A stretch of DNA of 64,000 bases from Prevotella sp. (GTDB lineage Bacteria > Bacteroidota > Bacteroidia > Bacteroidales > Bacteroidaceae). The notes under the pieces are model-generated. The model was not told where the DNA came from, did no database searches, and saw only the letters and a list, made by a program, of their open reading frames with translations. This document shows, piece by piece, positions 45,847-53,878 of this stretch; the first letter of the stretch is position 1, and each line of letters starts with the position of its first letter. A program made the position numbers and the translations under genes. Where the stretch lies: the NCBI GenBank assembly GCA_017474515.1, contig JAFVHN010000041.1:1-64000 (forward strand). Reading direction: 5' to 3'.

Positions 45847-46905
45847 TTAGAAGGCGGAAGCCTTGAGCCGCAGGCCGGCGGTTTCGTCCAATCCCGACAT
45901 GATGTTCATGTTCTGCACGGCCTGTCCCACGGCGCCCTTCAACAGGTTGTCGATGGCCGAGGTGATAAGGATTTTCCGTCCGAAAACATCTACGTGGACC
46001 AGGCATTTGTTGGTGTTCACCACCTGCTTCAGGTCCACGGGCCGGTCGCTGTAGTGTGTGAACGCCGCACCGTCGTAGAAATCCTTATAGGCTTTTATGA
46101 TGTCGTCGGCGCCCATCTCCTTTTCCATTGTCACCACCTCGGTGGCGAAGATGCCGCGTGCGAAGTCGCCGCGATAGGGTATGAAGTCGATGCTGGCCTC
46201 CAGGTGGCCCTGCACCTGCGTGAGCGACTGGCGAATTTCGGCCAAGTGCTGGTGGGTGAAGGGCTTATAGATGCTCATGTTGCCCATGCGCCACGAGAAA
46301 TGTGTGGTGGCCACGGGTTTCTGTCCGGCCCCCGTGCTGCCCGTTATGGCGTTCACGCTCACGTCGCGAGTGAGCAAACCCATTTGTGCGGCTGGCAGAA
46401 GGCCCAGTTGTATGCAGGTGGCAAAACATCCGGGGTTGGCCACATGCTGCGCCTGCGCGATGGCCGCTTTGTTCAGCTCGGGCAGACCGTAAACATAGTC
46501 GTGGGCGCCCTTGATGCGGAAGTCCTGTGCCAGGTCGATGATTTTCACCGACGGGGGAATGGTATGCTCCTTGAGGAAAGCCTCGCTCTTGCCGTGGCCA
46601 AAGCAGAAGAAGAGCACGTCGATGTCGTCGAAAGGCATTTCGTCGGTGAACCTTAATTCCGTTTCCCCGATAAGCCCTTCATGCACGTCGCTCACCAAAT
46701 TTCCGGCGTTGCTCTCGGAATTGGCAAACACAATCTCCGCCTCTGGGTGGTTAAGCAGCAGGCGGATGAGTTCGCCCCCCGTATAACCCGCGGCGCCAAG
46801 AATGCCGATTCGGAGCCCCCCTCTATCCCCCCAAGGGGGGGAAGTGCAAGTTCCGTTTGTGTGCGCGGAAAAGTGGGGAGAGTTGATGTTGTCGTTATTC
46901 ATCAA
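45847..46905 (-). CDS. argC: N-acetyl-gamma-glutamyl-phosphate reductase
   Basis: 352-aa NADPH enzyme, third step of arginine synthesis. Core begins at residue 31 (LRIGILGAAGYTGGELIRLL); catalytic Cys is in VANPGCFATC. The first ~30 residues (MMNNDNINSPHF...TSPPWGDRGG) are not part of the family. They are encoded by the DUF559 cassette end: 46814-46842 is its inverted repeat. The start codon thus lies inside the cassette and overlaps the DUF559 stop region. Any native ATG was lost or displaced; the enzyme can still be functional with a soluble N-terminal extension. Confidence 0.93.
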   Translation of the reverse strand: MMNNDNINSPHFSAHTNGTCTSPPWGDRGGLRIGILGAAGYTGGELIRLLLNHPEAEIVFANSESNAGNLVSDVHEGLIGETELRFTDEMPFDDIDVLFFCFGHGKSEAFLKEHTIPPSVKIIDLAQDFRIKGAHDYVYGLPELNKAAIAQAQHVANPGCFATCIQLGLLPAAQMGLLTRDVSVNAITGSTGAGQKPVATTHFSWRMGNMSIYKPFTHQHLAEIRQSLTQVQGHLEASIDFIPYRGDFARGIFATEVVTMEKEMGADDIIKAYKDFYDGAAFTHYSDRPVDLKQVVNTNKCLVHVDVFGRKILITSAIDNLLKGAVGQAVQNMNIMSGLDETAGLRLKASAF

Positions 46906-47302
46906 GTTGTTTTTTTATCGTGTTTAGAACTGTTTCCATGTCGCCAAGGACATTTTCATTCTTGAACCTTATTACTTTGTAGCCCTTGCTTGCCAGCCAA
47001 AGGCTTCTTGCCTCATCGTTGGCCTGTTGTTGAGGGAGCTGATGATAACCTCCGTCAAGTTCTATGACCAGTTTCTTGGAAAGGCAGACAAAGTCTGCGA
47101 TGTAGGGTCCAATGATGTGCTGTCTGCGAAAGTGTACACCCATCATATTTTCCCTCAGATACTTCCATAATGCCATCTCGGCAGGTGTGGACTTGGTCTT
47201 GTTTTCTTTGACAAACTCTTTCAGCAATCCATACAACGTTGGGTCGGAAGTGTAGAAGCCAGGCTTTACGTCATCCCCCCTTTGGGGGGACAGAGGGGGG
47301 CT
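46814..47302 (-). mobile_element. DUF559 cassette with ~29-bp terminal inverted repeats
   Basis: Left end 46814-46842 and right end 47274-47303 read, as inverted copies, AGCCCCCCTCTRTCCCCCC then AARGGGGGG, with about two mismatches. Together they enclose a single DUF559 gene. The cassette fits exactly between the argG stop codon and the argC coding region; the argG TAG overlaps the right end. No transposase is present, so movement would need trans factors or the nuclease itself. Confidence 0.75.
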
Positions 47303-47314
47303 ACCTCTTCTCAT
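46895..47314 (-). CDS. DUF559 endonuclease-like protein
   Basis: 139-aa protein (from MRRGSP; the start is uncertain because the frame is open further upstream into argG). Vsr-like/PD-(D/E)xK fold: TPAEMALWKYLRENMMG, FRRQHIIGPYIADFVC (catalytic Asp) and KLVIELDGGYH (Glu). The first ~17 residues (RGSPPLSPQRGDD...) come from the cassette inverted repeat. DUF559 proteins are widespread, with no agreed function. The 3' end overlaps the argC start by 11 bases. More AT-rich than argG and argC, in keeping with insertion. Confidence 0.85.
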   Translation of the reverse strand: MRRGSPPLSPQRGDDVKPGFYTSDPTLYGLLKEFVKENKTKSTPAEMALWKYLRENMMGVHFRRQHIIGPYIADFVCLSKKLVIELDGGYHQLPQQQANDEARSLWLASKGYKVIRFKNENVLGDMETVLNTIKKQLDE

Positions 47315-48506
47315 CCTTGTGTATTCCGTAGTACACCCTGAGTGGCGTGCTTGACACTTTGATGAAGCCCTTGGCCTCATCGGCGGTCCAGCCGGTCTGT
47401 GTCTCGCCGTACTCTCCGAGCTTGCTCCTGGTGAGGTCGTTGTCGCTCACGATGCCCACCGTTTCAAAACCGTAGGGGCGCAGCTTCAGGATGGCGGTGC
47501 CGGTGACGTTGCGTTGCGACGAGGTGAGCATGGCCTCCATGTCGGGCATCACCGGCTCCAGGTACTGGCTTTCGTGCAGGAACATGCCGTACCAGTTGGC
47601 CACCTGGTCCTTCCAGTACTGTTGCCACTTGCTGAGTGTTGACTTTTCGAGCAGGCGGTGCGCCTCGATGATGAGCTTCGGAGCCGCGGCCTCGAAGCCC
47701 ACGCGCCCTTTGATGCCGATGATGGTGTCGCCGACGTTGGCATCGCGGCCGATGGCGTAGGCGGCGCCGATTTCCTCAATCTTCTGGATGGCCTTCACCT
47801 TGTCGTCGAATTTCTCGCCGTTGACGGCGGCTATTTCTCCCTTCTCGAAGGTGATTTCCAGGCGTGTGTCCTCCTTGGCGGTGACATGCTTCAGGTAGGC
47901 TTCCTCGGGCAGCCCCTCTTCGGGGTTGAGCAGTTCGCCGCCGCAGATGCTTGTCCCCCAGATGCCCACGTTGTAGGAGTATTTCAGCTTGGCGAAGTCG
48001 GCCTTGAAGCCGTGGGCGTTCAGATAGTCCACCTCCTCCTTGCGCGTGAGTTTCTTGTCGCGTGTCAGGGTGATGATTTCCACGCCCGGCGCCATCACGA
48101 GGAACGTCATGTCGAAGCGTATCTGGTCGTTGCCGGCACCCGTGCTGCCGTGGGCGATGGCATCGGCGCCGATTTCCTTGGCATAGCGGGCAATGGCGAT
48201 GGCCTGGAAGATGCGTTCCGAGCTCACCGAGATGGGGTAGCAGTTATTGCGTAATACGTTGCCGAAAATCATGTATTTCAGCGACTTCTCATAATATTCC
48301 TGCGTTACGTCGAGCGTCACGTATGCCTTCGCTCCCAGCTTGTAGGCGTTTTCCTCGTTGGTTTTCAGCTGTTCGGGGCTGAAGCCTCCCGTGTTGGCGC
48401 ATGCGGCATAAACCTCATATCCCAGTTCTTTTGCAAGGTACATGACGGTGTACGACGTGTCGAGTCCGCCGCTGAATGCCACAACAACTTTTTTCTTTTG
48501 TTCCAT
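47301..48506 (-). CDS. argG: Argininosuccinate synthase
   Basis: 401-aa ATP-dependent ligase joining citrulline and aspartate. N-terminal PP-loop VVVAFSGGLDTSY, then AHGSTGAGNDQIRFD are diagnostic. I start at MEQKKK (48506), 13 bases after the GNAT gene; the longer frame runs into that gene. The stop codon TAG is formed at the edge of the DUF559 cassette, so the last residue or two could differ from the ancestral end. Confidence 0.97.
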   Translation of the reverse strand: MEQKKKVVVAFSGGLDTSYTVMYLAKELGYEVYAACANTGGFSPEQLKTNEENAYKLGAKAYVTLDVTQEYYEKSLKYMIFGNVLRNNCYPISVSSERIFQAIAIARYAKEIGADAIAHGSTGAGNDQIRFDMTFLVMAPGVEIITLTRDKKLTRKEEVDYLNAHGFKADFAKLKYSYNVGIWGTSICGGELLNPEEGLPEEAYLKHVTAKEDTRLEITFEKGEIAAVNGEKFDDKVKAIQKIEEIGAAYAIGRDANVGDTIIGIKGRVGFEAAAPKLIIEAHRLLEKSTLSKWQQYWKDQVANWYGMFLHESQYLEPVMPDMEAMLTSSQRNVTGTAILKLRPYGFETVGIVSDNDLTRSKLGEYGETQTGWTADEAKGFIKVSSTPLRVYYGIHKDEKR

Positions 48507-48519
48507 GTCTTTTTTCTTA

Positions 48520-49128
48520 TTATTTATTGTTCTTTTCTTTTTCCTCAAGAATGTGAATGCGACTCATCACCTCCTCCGGTATTTTTGCGGGCAGGTGCTC
48601 CTCGGGGTCGAAGAGCATGCCGGTGCAGATGCAGTATTTGCGGCCGGTGCGCTTCAGTATGTCCACGTTCACACATCCCTCGCACCCTTTCCAGAATGCC
48701 TCGTCGTCGGTGAGGTCGGCAAAGGTGACGGGCTTGTAGCCCAGCTGCGTGTTCATCTGCATGACGGCGGCGCCGCTGGTGAGCGAGAAAATCTTGGCCT
48801 TCGGCCAGCGCGTGCGGGCCAGCGTGAAGGTCATGTCCTTGATGCGTTTTGCCAGGTGCCGTCCGCGGTATTTGGGGTGAACGATGAGTCCCGACGTAGT
48901 GACGTACTCCTTGTTCCCCCAGGTCTCAATATAGCTGAAGCCGGCAAATTCGTCGCCGGCCAGCGCTATGACGGCCTTGGCCTCCTTGATTTTTGTCGTA
49001 AGGTATTCGTGTGTGCGCCGCGCAATGCCGGTCCCCCTTACTTTTGCCGCCTCGCTGATGGTGTCAAGAATGATGTCAACGTACTTCTCGTGCGTCTCGT
49101 CGGCCACCAACACTTTGATGTCTTCCAT
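48520..49128 (-). CDS. GNAT acetyltransferase, candidate N-acylglutamate synthase
   Basis: 202-aa GNAT-fold protein; acyl-CoA-binding motif VHPKYRGRHLAKRI near residues 83-96. No argA or argJ is present, and this position in Bacteroidales arginine clusters is held by a GNAT that I recall being reported, from mutant fitness data in B. thetaiotaomicron, as the N-acylglutamate synthase. A Cys-containing tail (EGCVNVDILK...KYCICTGMLFDPEEHL) beyond the GNAT core is unusual. It lies between argR and argG on the same strand. Confidence 0.8.
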   Translation of the reverse strand: MEDIKVLVADETHEKYVDIILDTISEAAKVRGTGIARRTHEYLTTKIKEAKAVIALAGDEFAGFSYIETWGNKEYVTTSGLIVHPKYRGRHLAKRIKDMTFTLARTRWPKAKIFSLTSGAAVMQMNTQLGYKPVTFADLTDDEAFWKGCEGCVNVDILKRTGRKYCICTGMLFDPEEHLPAKIPEEVMSRIHILEEKEKNNK

Positions 49129-49200
49129 CTGATGCTATGATTTTTTTGTCGTTTCCGGGGCCGTGGGTTTATCGTTTCACAAGGGTGCCCCGCCCCCTTT

Positions 49201-49677
49201 TCAGTTAATGTCGGGAATTATCATGCTCAGCCCGTCGATGACCTCCTGATGGCTGACGCCCTGCTTGAGCACCATGAAAATGGTGTCGTCGCCGGCAATG
49301 GTGCCGATGATGGGCGGAATGTCGCTGTTGTCAATGTTGTAGGCAATGGAGCTGGCATAGCCGGGCCGTGTCTTGACAACGGCCATGTTTCCCGAGAAAT
49401 TGATGCTCACGAAGCCGCTGGTCTGCATCATCTCGCGGGCCTTGCGCGGCGTGGACACCCGTTTGTACATGGTGTCGTTGGGCAGCACATACACATACTT
49501 GCCGTTCATCGAGGCGGCCTTCGCCACCTTCAGCTGCTTCAGGTCGCGGCTCAGCGTGGCCTGCGTCAGCTTGAAACCCTCTTTCTCAAGGGCGCGGAGC
49601 ACTTCCTCCTGTGAGCCCAGTTCCATGCTCGAAATGAGCATCTTGAGGGCTTCCATCCTGCTGTTCTTTATTTTCAT
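49201..49677 (-). CDS. argR: Arginine repressor ArgR
   Basis: 158-aa regulator. Winged-helix N-domain with LTQATLSRDLKQL near residues 37-49; C-terminal arginine-binding/oligomerisation domain with GTIAGDDTIFMV. First gene of the cluster, so it probably controls its own operon. A strong promoter lies upstream at 49728-49759. Confidence 0.95.
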   Translation of the reverse strand: MKIKNSRMEALKMLISSMELGSQEEVLRALEKEGFKLTQATLSRDLKQLKVAKAASMNGKYVYVLPNDTMYKRVSTPRKAREMMQTSGFVSINFSGNMAVVKTRPGYASSIAYNIDNSDIPPIIGTIAGDDTIFMVLKQGVSHQEVIDGLSMIIPDIN

Positions 49678-49727
49678 CTGTTGTTAATTTTGCCGTGTTT
49701 ATAGCATGTTTATTCATTTTGAGGGTG

Positions 49728-49759
49728 CAAATGTATACAAAAACTTGCATATTAACAAA
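49728..49759 (-). promoter_or_regulatory. Promoter of argR and the arginine cluster
   Basis: Minus-strand -33 TTTG (49756-49759), 20 bases, -7 TACATTTG (49728-49735), followed by a ~45-base leader. The AT-rich 49736-49800 could hold ArgR sites; none is clear by eye. Confidence 0.75.
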
Positions 49760-49804
49760 TTTCTGGCCAAAAAATTTACAAAATTATAAATTTTTATTCA
49801 AAGT

Positions 49805-49965
49805 TCGGAGAATTCAGTAGTTAAGGAGTTTAGAAGTTTGGGAGTTGAGGAGTTTAGACGATAGTTGTTTGCCCGACGGGGGCTGTGGATGCGCTTCCAC
49901 TATTGTCTGAACTCCTGTAACTCCAGAACTCCTGTAACTCCAAGAAGCTGAGCGAATGTGAAACT
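49805..49965. repeat. Second copy of the GAACTCC/GGAGTTT repeat
   Basis: GGAGTTTAGACGATAGT on the left pairs with ACTATTGTCTGAACTCC on the right, followed by CTGTAACTCC units and the AAGAAGCTGAGCGAATG tail seen at ~146-160. Confidence 0.8.
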
Positions 49966-49984
49966 TGAATAAAATCATACGCGC

Positions 49985-50100
49985 GTAGGGACATACTTTA
50001 TGTATGTCCGCCCGCCCCATTACATCCGGGTGTTTTCGGACATACATGAAGTATGTCCCTACAAAAAACGGCGAATTGCAAATTCGCCTGAACTGAGAAC
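49985..50100. repeat. Inverted copy of the GTAGGGACATAC composite repeat
   Basis: 49985-50062 is the reverse complement of 36878-36955 with a few changes, and 50070-50100 that of 36841-36870. Together with copy D next to it, this is the mirror image of the block at 36513-36955. Confidence 0.9.
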
Positions 50101-50175
50101 AGAGACCCGGCGAAAACTGCCGCCGCCTTTATCCTTTATCCTTTATCATTTTTCATTTAGCGAAGCGCCATTGGT

Positions 50176-50417
50176 TTCGTCAAGATTTTTCATAAAACTT
50201 TTCCTCCCCCAAAGACTTTGACCGCAAATTCCGGGGAGAGATTTGGCAAATCTCTGCCCTCAAATTGGCAAATTTCTCCCTGAAATTTGCGGTCAAGCTC
50301 CGAAGGTTCTGTAAACTGCTGAATTTCAGCAGTTTGTGTTTCTTCTCCGAAACTCTCCGATTTTGTCAAGATTTTTTATCAATTTTTCCCCATGCCCTTA
50401 TCCCCCTTTTCGCCCCT
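50176..50417. repeat. Dispersed palindromic element, copy D
   Basis: Opposite orientation to copies C, E and F. Large stem TTGACCGCAAATT/AATTTGCGGTCAA and small palindrome AAACTGCTGAA/TTCAGCAGTTT; the loop sequence is rearranged relative to E and F. Extends to 50417 by the segment shared with C and F. An open frame from 50265 into the next gene is a by-product of this repeat. Confidence 0.9.
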
Positions 50418-50494
50418 CAGATGAGGAGCGGCAGTTTCTCAACGGCAATCAAAAAGAATTGGCCGGAAAACATGCCGGTTTCAGGAAAAAAGCG

Positions 50495-50502
50495 TAACTT
50501 TG
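50495..50502 (+). promoter_or_regulatory. -7 box TAACTTTG of the HAD gene
   Basis: 18 bases before ATG 50520, which supports that start over the longer frame from 50265. Confidence 0.6.
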
Positions 50503-50519
50503 CAGGAAAAGAACGCTTC

Positions 50520-51233
50520 ATGATGGAAAACAAGCACTACACCGACCTGTTTATCGACTTCGACGACACCCTGTACGACACCCACGGCAATGCCGACATC
50601 GCCTTGCGCGAGCTTTTCGCCGAGCTGCGCCTGGACCGCTTTTTCCCCCGGCCCGAGGTGTTCTACGATGCCTACTGGCTGGCCAACATCGACCTGTGGA
50701 CGCGCTATTCAAAGGGTGAGATAACGCGCGACTTCCTCATCGTGGAGCGTTTCCGCCGGCCGCTGAGCCTGGGCGAGGGGCTGGTGCCCGACGAAGCTTT
50801 TTGCCTGGAGGCCAGCGACCGATTCCTGGAGTTCTGCTCGTCGAAGCCCGGGCTGGTGGAGGGTGCCCGCGACCTGGCCGATTACCTCAGGGCGCGCGGA
50901 TACCGCATGCACATGTGCAGCAACGGCTTCCACGAGGTGCAATACAAGAAGCTGAGGGCCTGCGGGTTGCAGGACCATTTCGACACCATCATCCTGAGCG
51001 AGGATGCCGGCTATAACAAACCGGCGCCGCAATTCTTCGACTACGCCTTCAAAATATCGGGGGCACGGCCCGAAACCACCCTGATGATTGGCGACAACTA
51101 CGCCACTGACATCCTCGGCGCACGTCAGGCGGGCCTCGACACCGCCTTCTTCAACCGCTTCCCGCAATATCCGGCACCGGGCGAGACCAACTATGAGGTG
51201 ACGGCCCTCAGTGAACTGAAAAAACTGTTGTGA
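50520..51233 (+). CDS. HAD-family phosphatase, YjjG-type nucleotidase
   Basis: 237-aa haloacid dehalogenase hydrolase. Motif I DFDDTLYDT (residues ~14-22; nucleophile and acid Asp), motif II MCSNG, motif III Lys in GYNKPAP, motif IV IGDNYATDILGA. Closest in style to YjjG pyrimidine nucleotidases, which dephosphorylate UMP/dUMP and non-canonical nucleotides; substrate is inferred. Starting at the second Met (50523) is equally possible. Confidence 0.85.
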   Translation: MMENKHYTDLFIDFDDTLYDTHGNADIALRELFAELRLDRFFPRPEVFYDAYWLANIDLWTRYSKGEITRDFLIVERFRRPLSLGEGLVPDEAFCLEASDRFLEFCSSKPGLVEGARDLADYLRARGYRMHMCSNGFHEVQYKKLRACGLQDHFDTIILSEDAGYNKPAPQFFDYAFKISGARPETTLMIGDNYATDILGARQAGLDTAFFNRFPQYPAPGETNYEVTALSELKKLL

Positions 51234-51343
51234 AACATGGCAAAAAGTAAGCGAAACGACAACAAAACTTGACAAACTGCAAGAAAAGAGGCCAAAATTG
51301 TGTTAATCTTTTCAAAAATCACCCTTTAAAGATTATTATTTCG

Positions 51344-51351
51344 TACCTTTG
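51344..51351 (+). promoter_or_regulatory. -7 box TACCTTTG of the second HTH-cupin gene
   Basis: About 80 bases before ATG 51431. Confidence 0.55.
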
Positions 51352-51430
51352 CGGCCATTATTTAACAATCAGCCCCGGCCTGTATGCCACTTGCCGGCTG
51401 CTGACAAATAAAAAACATATATATTAAGAA

Positions 51431-52009
51431 ATGAGTAGTCAACACACCATCGTGGGATTCAAAATTAAGAGCATGAGGGAATCCCAGCACCTTTCCATCG
51501 AAGAACTTTCCGAGCGTAGCGGCCTCTCGGCCGAGCAGATAGCGAACATTGAGAACGACGAGTTCCTGCCTTCGCTGGGCCCGCTCATCAAGATAGCCCG
51601 CGCCCTGGGCGTTAGGCTGGGCACCTTCCTCGACGACAACGACGAGCTGGGGCCCGTGGTGTGCCGCGCCTCGGAGCGAAGCAGTAGCATCAGCTTCTCG
51701 AACGACACCACCGACGCCCGCAAGCACATGGACTATCACCCCCTGGCCAAGCAGAAGGCGGGACGCCACATGGAGCCCTTCATCATCGACATTCAGCCGT
51801 CGGAGGAAAAGGAATTTAAGCTCTCGGCCCACGAGGGCGAGGAATTTATCTACGTGATGGGCGGCGAGGTGGAGATAGCCTACGGCAAGGAGAAATACAC
51901 CCTGGGCGAGGGCGACAGCATCTTCTACGACTCCATCGTGAAGCACCATGTGCACGGTGCCGAGGGCAAGGCCGCCAAGATTCTGGCCGTGGTTTATATT
52001 CCGTTCTAA
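51431..52009 (+). CDS. XRE-type regulator with cupin sensor domain (second module)
   Basis: 192-aa protein with the same architecture as the 41862-42416 gene but low identity. HTH ~residues 10-65 (LSIEELSERSGLSAEQIANIENDEF); cupin ~115-192 (HEGEEFIYVMGGEVEIAYG, LGEGDSIFYDSIVKHHV). 72 bases upstream of an acyl-CoA synthetase gene on the same strand, so it likely regulates it. Confidence 0.9.
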   Translation: MSSQHTIVGFKIKSMRESQHLSIEELSERSGLSAEQIANIENDEFLPSLGPLIKIARALGVRLGTFLDDNDELGPVVCRASERSSSISFSNDTTDARKHMDYHPLAKQKAGRHMEPFIIDIQPSEEKEFKLSAHEGEEFIYVMGGEVEIAYGKEKYTLGEGDSIFYDSIVKHHVHGAEGKAAKILAVVYIPF

Positions 52010-52020
52010 AGGGAGGCCGC

Positions 52021-52065
52021 GACAACTGTTGTCTGAACTCCCATACTCCCATACCCCTAAACTCC
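52021..52065. repeat. Short copy of the GTCTGAACTCC repeat
   Basis: ACTGTTGTCTGAACTCCCAT followed by ACTCCCATAC and AAACTCC units, between the regulator and the synthetase gene. Confidence 0.6.
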
Positions 52066-52081
52066 ATATTATATATAAAAG

Positions 52082-53743
52082 GTGAAAAAAGATTTTGCAC
52101 TCTCTGAACGAACCCTGGGCGACTGGCTCGAGCATTGGGCCAAGGTGACGCCCGACAAAGAATATATCGTTTACTCCGACCGCGACTTGCGCTTCACTTG
52201 GAGCGTGTTCAACGAGCGCGTGGACAACCTGGCAAAGGGCCTGCTCGCCATCGGCGTGAAGAAAGGAAGCAACGTGGGCATCTGGGCAACCAACGTTCCC
52301 GACTGGCTCACGTTCCTCTATGCCACGGCGAAAATCGGTGCCGTGCTCGTCACGGTGAACACCAATTACAAGCAGAGCGAGCTGGAATACCTTTGCGAAA
52401 ACTCCGACATGCACACGCTCTGCATTACCGACGGCACCTGGGAATGCGACTATGTGGACATGACCTACACGATGCTGCCCGAGCTTCGCACCTGTGAGCG
52501 TGGCCACCTGCAGAGCAAGCGCTTCCCCTATATGAAGAACGTGGTGTTCATAGGCCGTGAGAAATACCGCGGAATGTTCAACACCGCCGAGCTGCTGCTC
52601 TTGGGGCAGAACATTGAAGACGACGAACTGGAGCGGGCAAAGCGCAACGTGAATTGCCACGACGTGGTGAACATGCAATACACCAGCGGCACCACGGGCT
52701 TCCCCAAAGGCGTGATGCTCACCCACTATAACATTTCAAACGATGGCTATTTCACCGGCGAGAACATGAAGTTCACGCAAGACGACAAGCTCTGCGTCTG
52801 CGTGCCCCTGTTCCATTGCTTCGGCGTGGTGCTGGCCACCATGAATTGCCTCACCCACGGTTGCACGCAGGTGATGGTTGAGAAATTCGACCCGCTGGTG
52901 GTCTTGGCCTCCATCCACAAAGAACGGTGTACGGCCGTCTATGGCGTGCCCACCATGTTCATTGCCGAGCTCACGCACCCCATGTTCTCGATGTTCGACA
53001 TGAGCAGCCTGCGCACCGGCATCATGGCCGGTTCGTTGTGCCCCGTAGAGCTGATGAAGCAAGTGAGCGAGAAGATGTTCCTCACCATCACCAGCGTCTA
53101 TGGCCTCACCGAGAGCTCGCCGGGAATGACGCAGACGTGCCTGGAAGACACCTTCGAGCAACGGTGCACCACCGTGGGGCGCGACTTCCCCTTTGTGGAA
53201 GTGAAAGTGATTGACCCCGAAACGGGCGAGGAATGTCCCGTGGGCGTGCAGGGCGAAATGTGTTGCCGAGGCTTCAACGTCATGAAAGGCTACTACAAGA
53301 ACCCGGAGGCCACCGCCGAGGTGATTGACAAGAACGGCTTCCTACACTCCGGCGACCTCGGCGTGAAGGACGAAAACGGCTATTACCGCATCACCGGCCG
53401 CATCAAGGACATGATTATCCGCGGCGGCGAAAACGTTTATCCCCGCGAGATAGAGGAATTCCTCTACCACATGCCCGGCATCAAGGACGTGCAGGTGGCC
53501 GCCGTGCCGTCGAAGAAATATGGCGAGCAGGTGGGCGCCTTCATCATCCTCCAGGAGGGCGTGAAAATGGAAGCCGAGGACGTGCGCGACTTCTGCAAGG
53601 GCAAGATAGCTCGCTATAAAACGCCCAAGTATGTGTTTTTCGTCGATGAGTTCCCGCTCACCGGGTCGGGCAAAATCCAGAAGTTCAAGCTGAAGGAATT
53701 GAGCCTGAAACTGTGCGAGAAAATGGGCATCGAGGTCATCTGA
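52082..53743 (+). CDS. Acyl-CoA synthetase, FadD-like
   Basis: 553-aa AMP-forming enzyme starting at GTG. P-loop [11 protein letters not shown], core YGLTESSP, hinge [22 protein letters not shown] and C-terminal catalytic Lys in [12 protein letters not shown]. Predicted to make acyl-CoA from medium or long-chain fatty acids. The stop codon lies in the first of three 22-bp tandem repeats. Partner of the upstream HTH-cupin regulator. Confidence 0.92.
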   Translation: MKKDFALSERTLGDWLEHWAKVTPDKEYIVYSDRDLRFTWSVFNERVDNLAKGLLAIGVKKGSNVGIWATNVPDWLTFLYATAKIGAVLVTVNTNYKQSELEYLCENSDMHTLCITDGTWECDYVDMTYTMLPELRTCERGHLQSKRFPYMKNVVFIGREKYRGMFNTAELLLLGQNIEDDELERAKRNVNCHDVVNMQYTSGTTGFPKGVMLTHYNISNDGYFTGENMKFTQDDKLCVCVPLFHCFGVVLATMNCLTHGCTQVMVEKFDPLVVLASIHKERCTAVYGVPTMFIAELTHPMFSMFDMSSLRTGIMAGSLCPVELMKQVSEKMFLTITSVYGLTESSPGMTQTCLEDTFEQRCTTVGRDFPFVEVKVIDPETGEECPVGVQGEMCCRGFNVMKGYYKNPEATAEVIDKNGFLHSGDLGVKDENGYYRITGRIKDMIIRGGENVYPREIEEFLYHMPGIKDVQVAAVPSKKYGEQVGAFIILQEGVKMEAEDVRDFCKGKIARYKTPKYVFFVDEFPLTGSGKIQKFKLKELSLKLCEKMGIEVI

Positions 53744-53800
53744 CCATATTTGCGCGGCCATCTGACCATATTTCCGTGGTCATCCGACTGAATTTGCAAG
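53735..53800. repeat. Three 22-bp tandem repeats
   Basis: Units start at 53735, 53757 and 53779; units 1 and 2 share CATCTGACCATATTT, unit 3 is diverged (CATCCGACTGAATTT). Unit 1 includes the synthetase stop codon. Confidence 0.85.
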
Positions 53801-53806
53801 AACAAG

Positions 53807-53851
53807 AAAAGGGGCAACCGCCACACGATGATGGCGGTTGCCCCTTTTTCC
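53807..53851. terminator. Bidirectional terminator between the synthetase gene and ilvE
   Basis: 17-bp stem AAAAGGGGCAACCGCCA/TGGCGGTTGCCCCTTTT with A/T tails on both sides. Confidence 0.9.
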
Positions 53852-53878
53852 ATGCCTGGCGGCAAGGAGTGGAAGTTT

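Noticed and set aside
46895-47380. Longest form of the DUF559 frame starting at 47380
   Set aside because: The first 22 codons lie inside argG; a start at or near 47314 is more reasonable.
50265-50519. N-terminal extension of the HAD gene (MANFSLKFAV...)
   Set aside because: Encoded by palindromic element copy D and crosses the -7 box at 50495; the same peptide appears as an isolated frame beside copies C and F.
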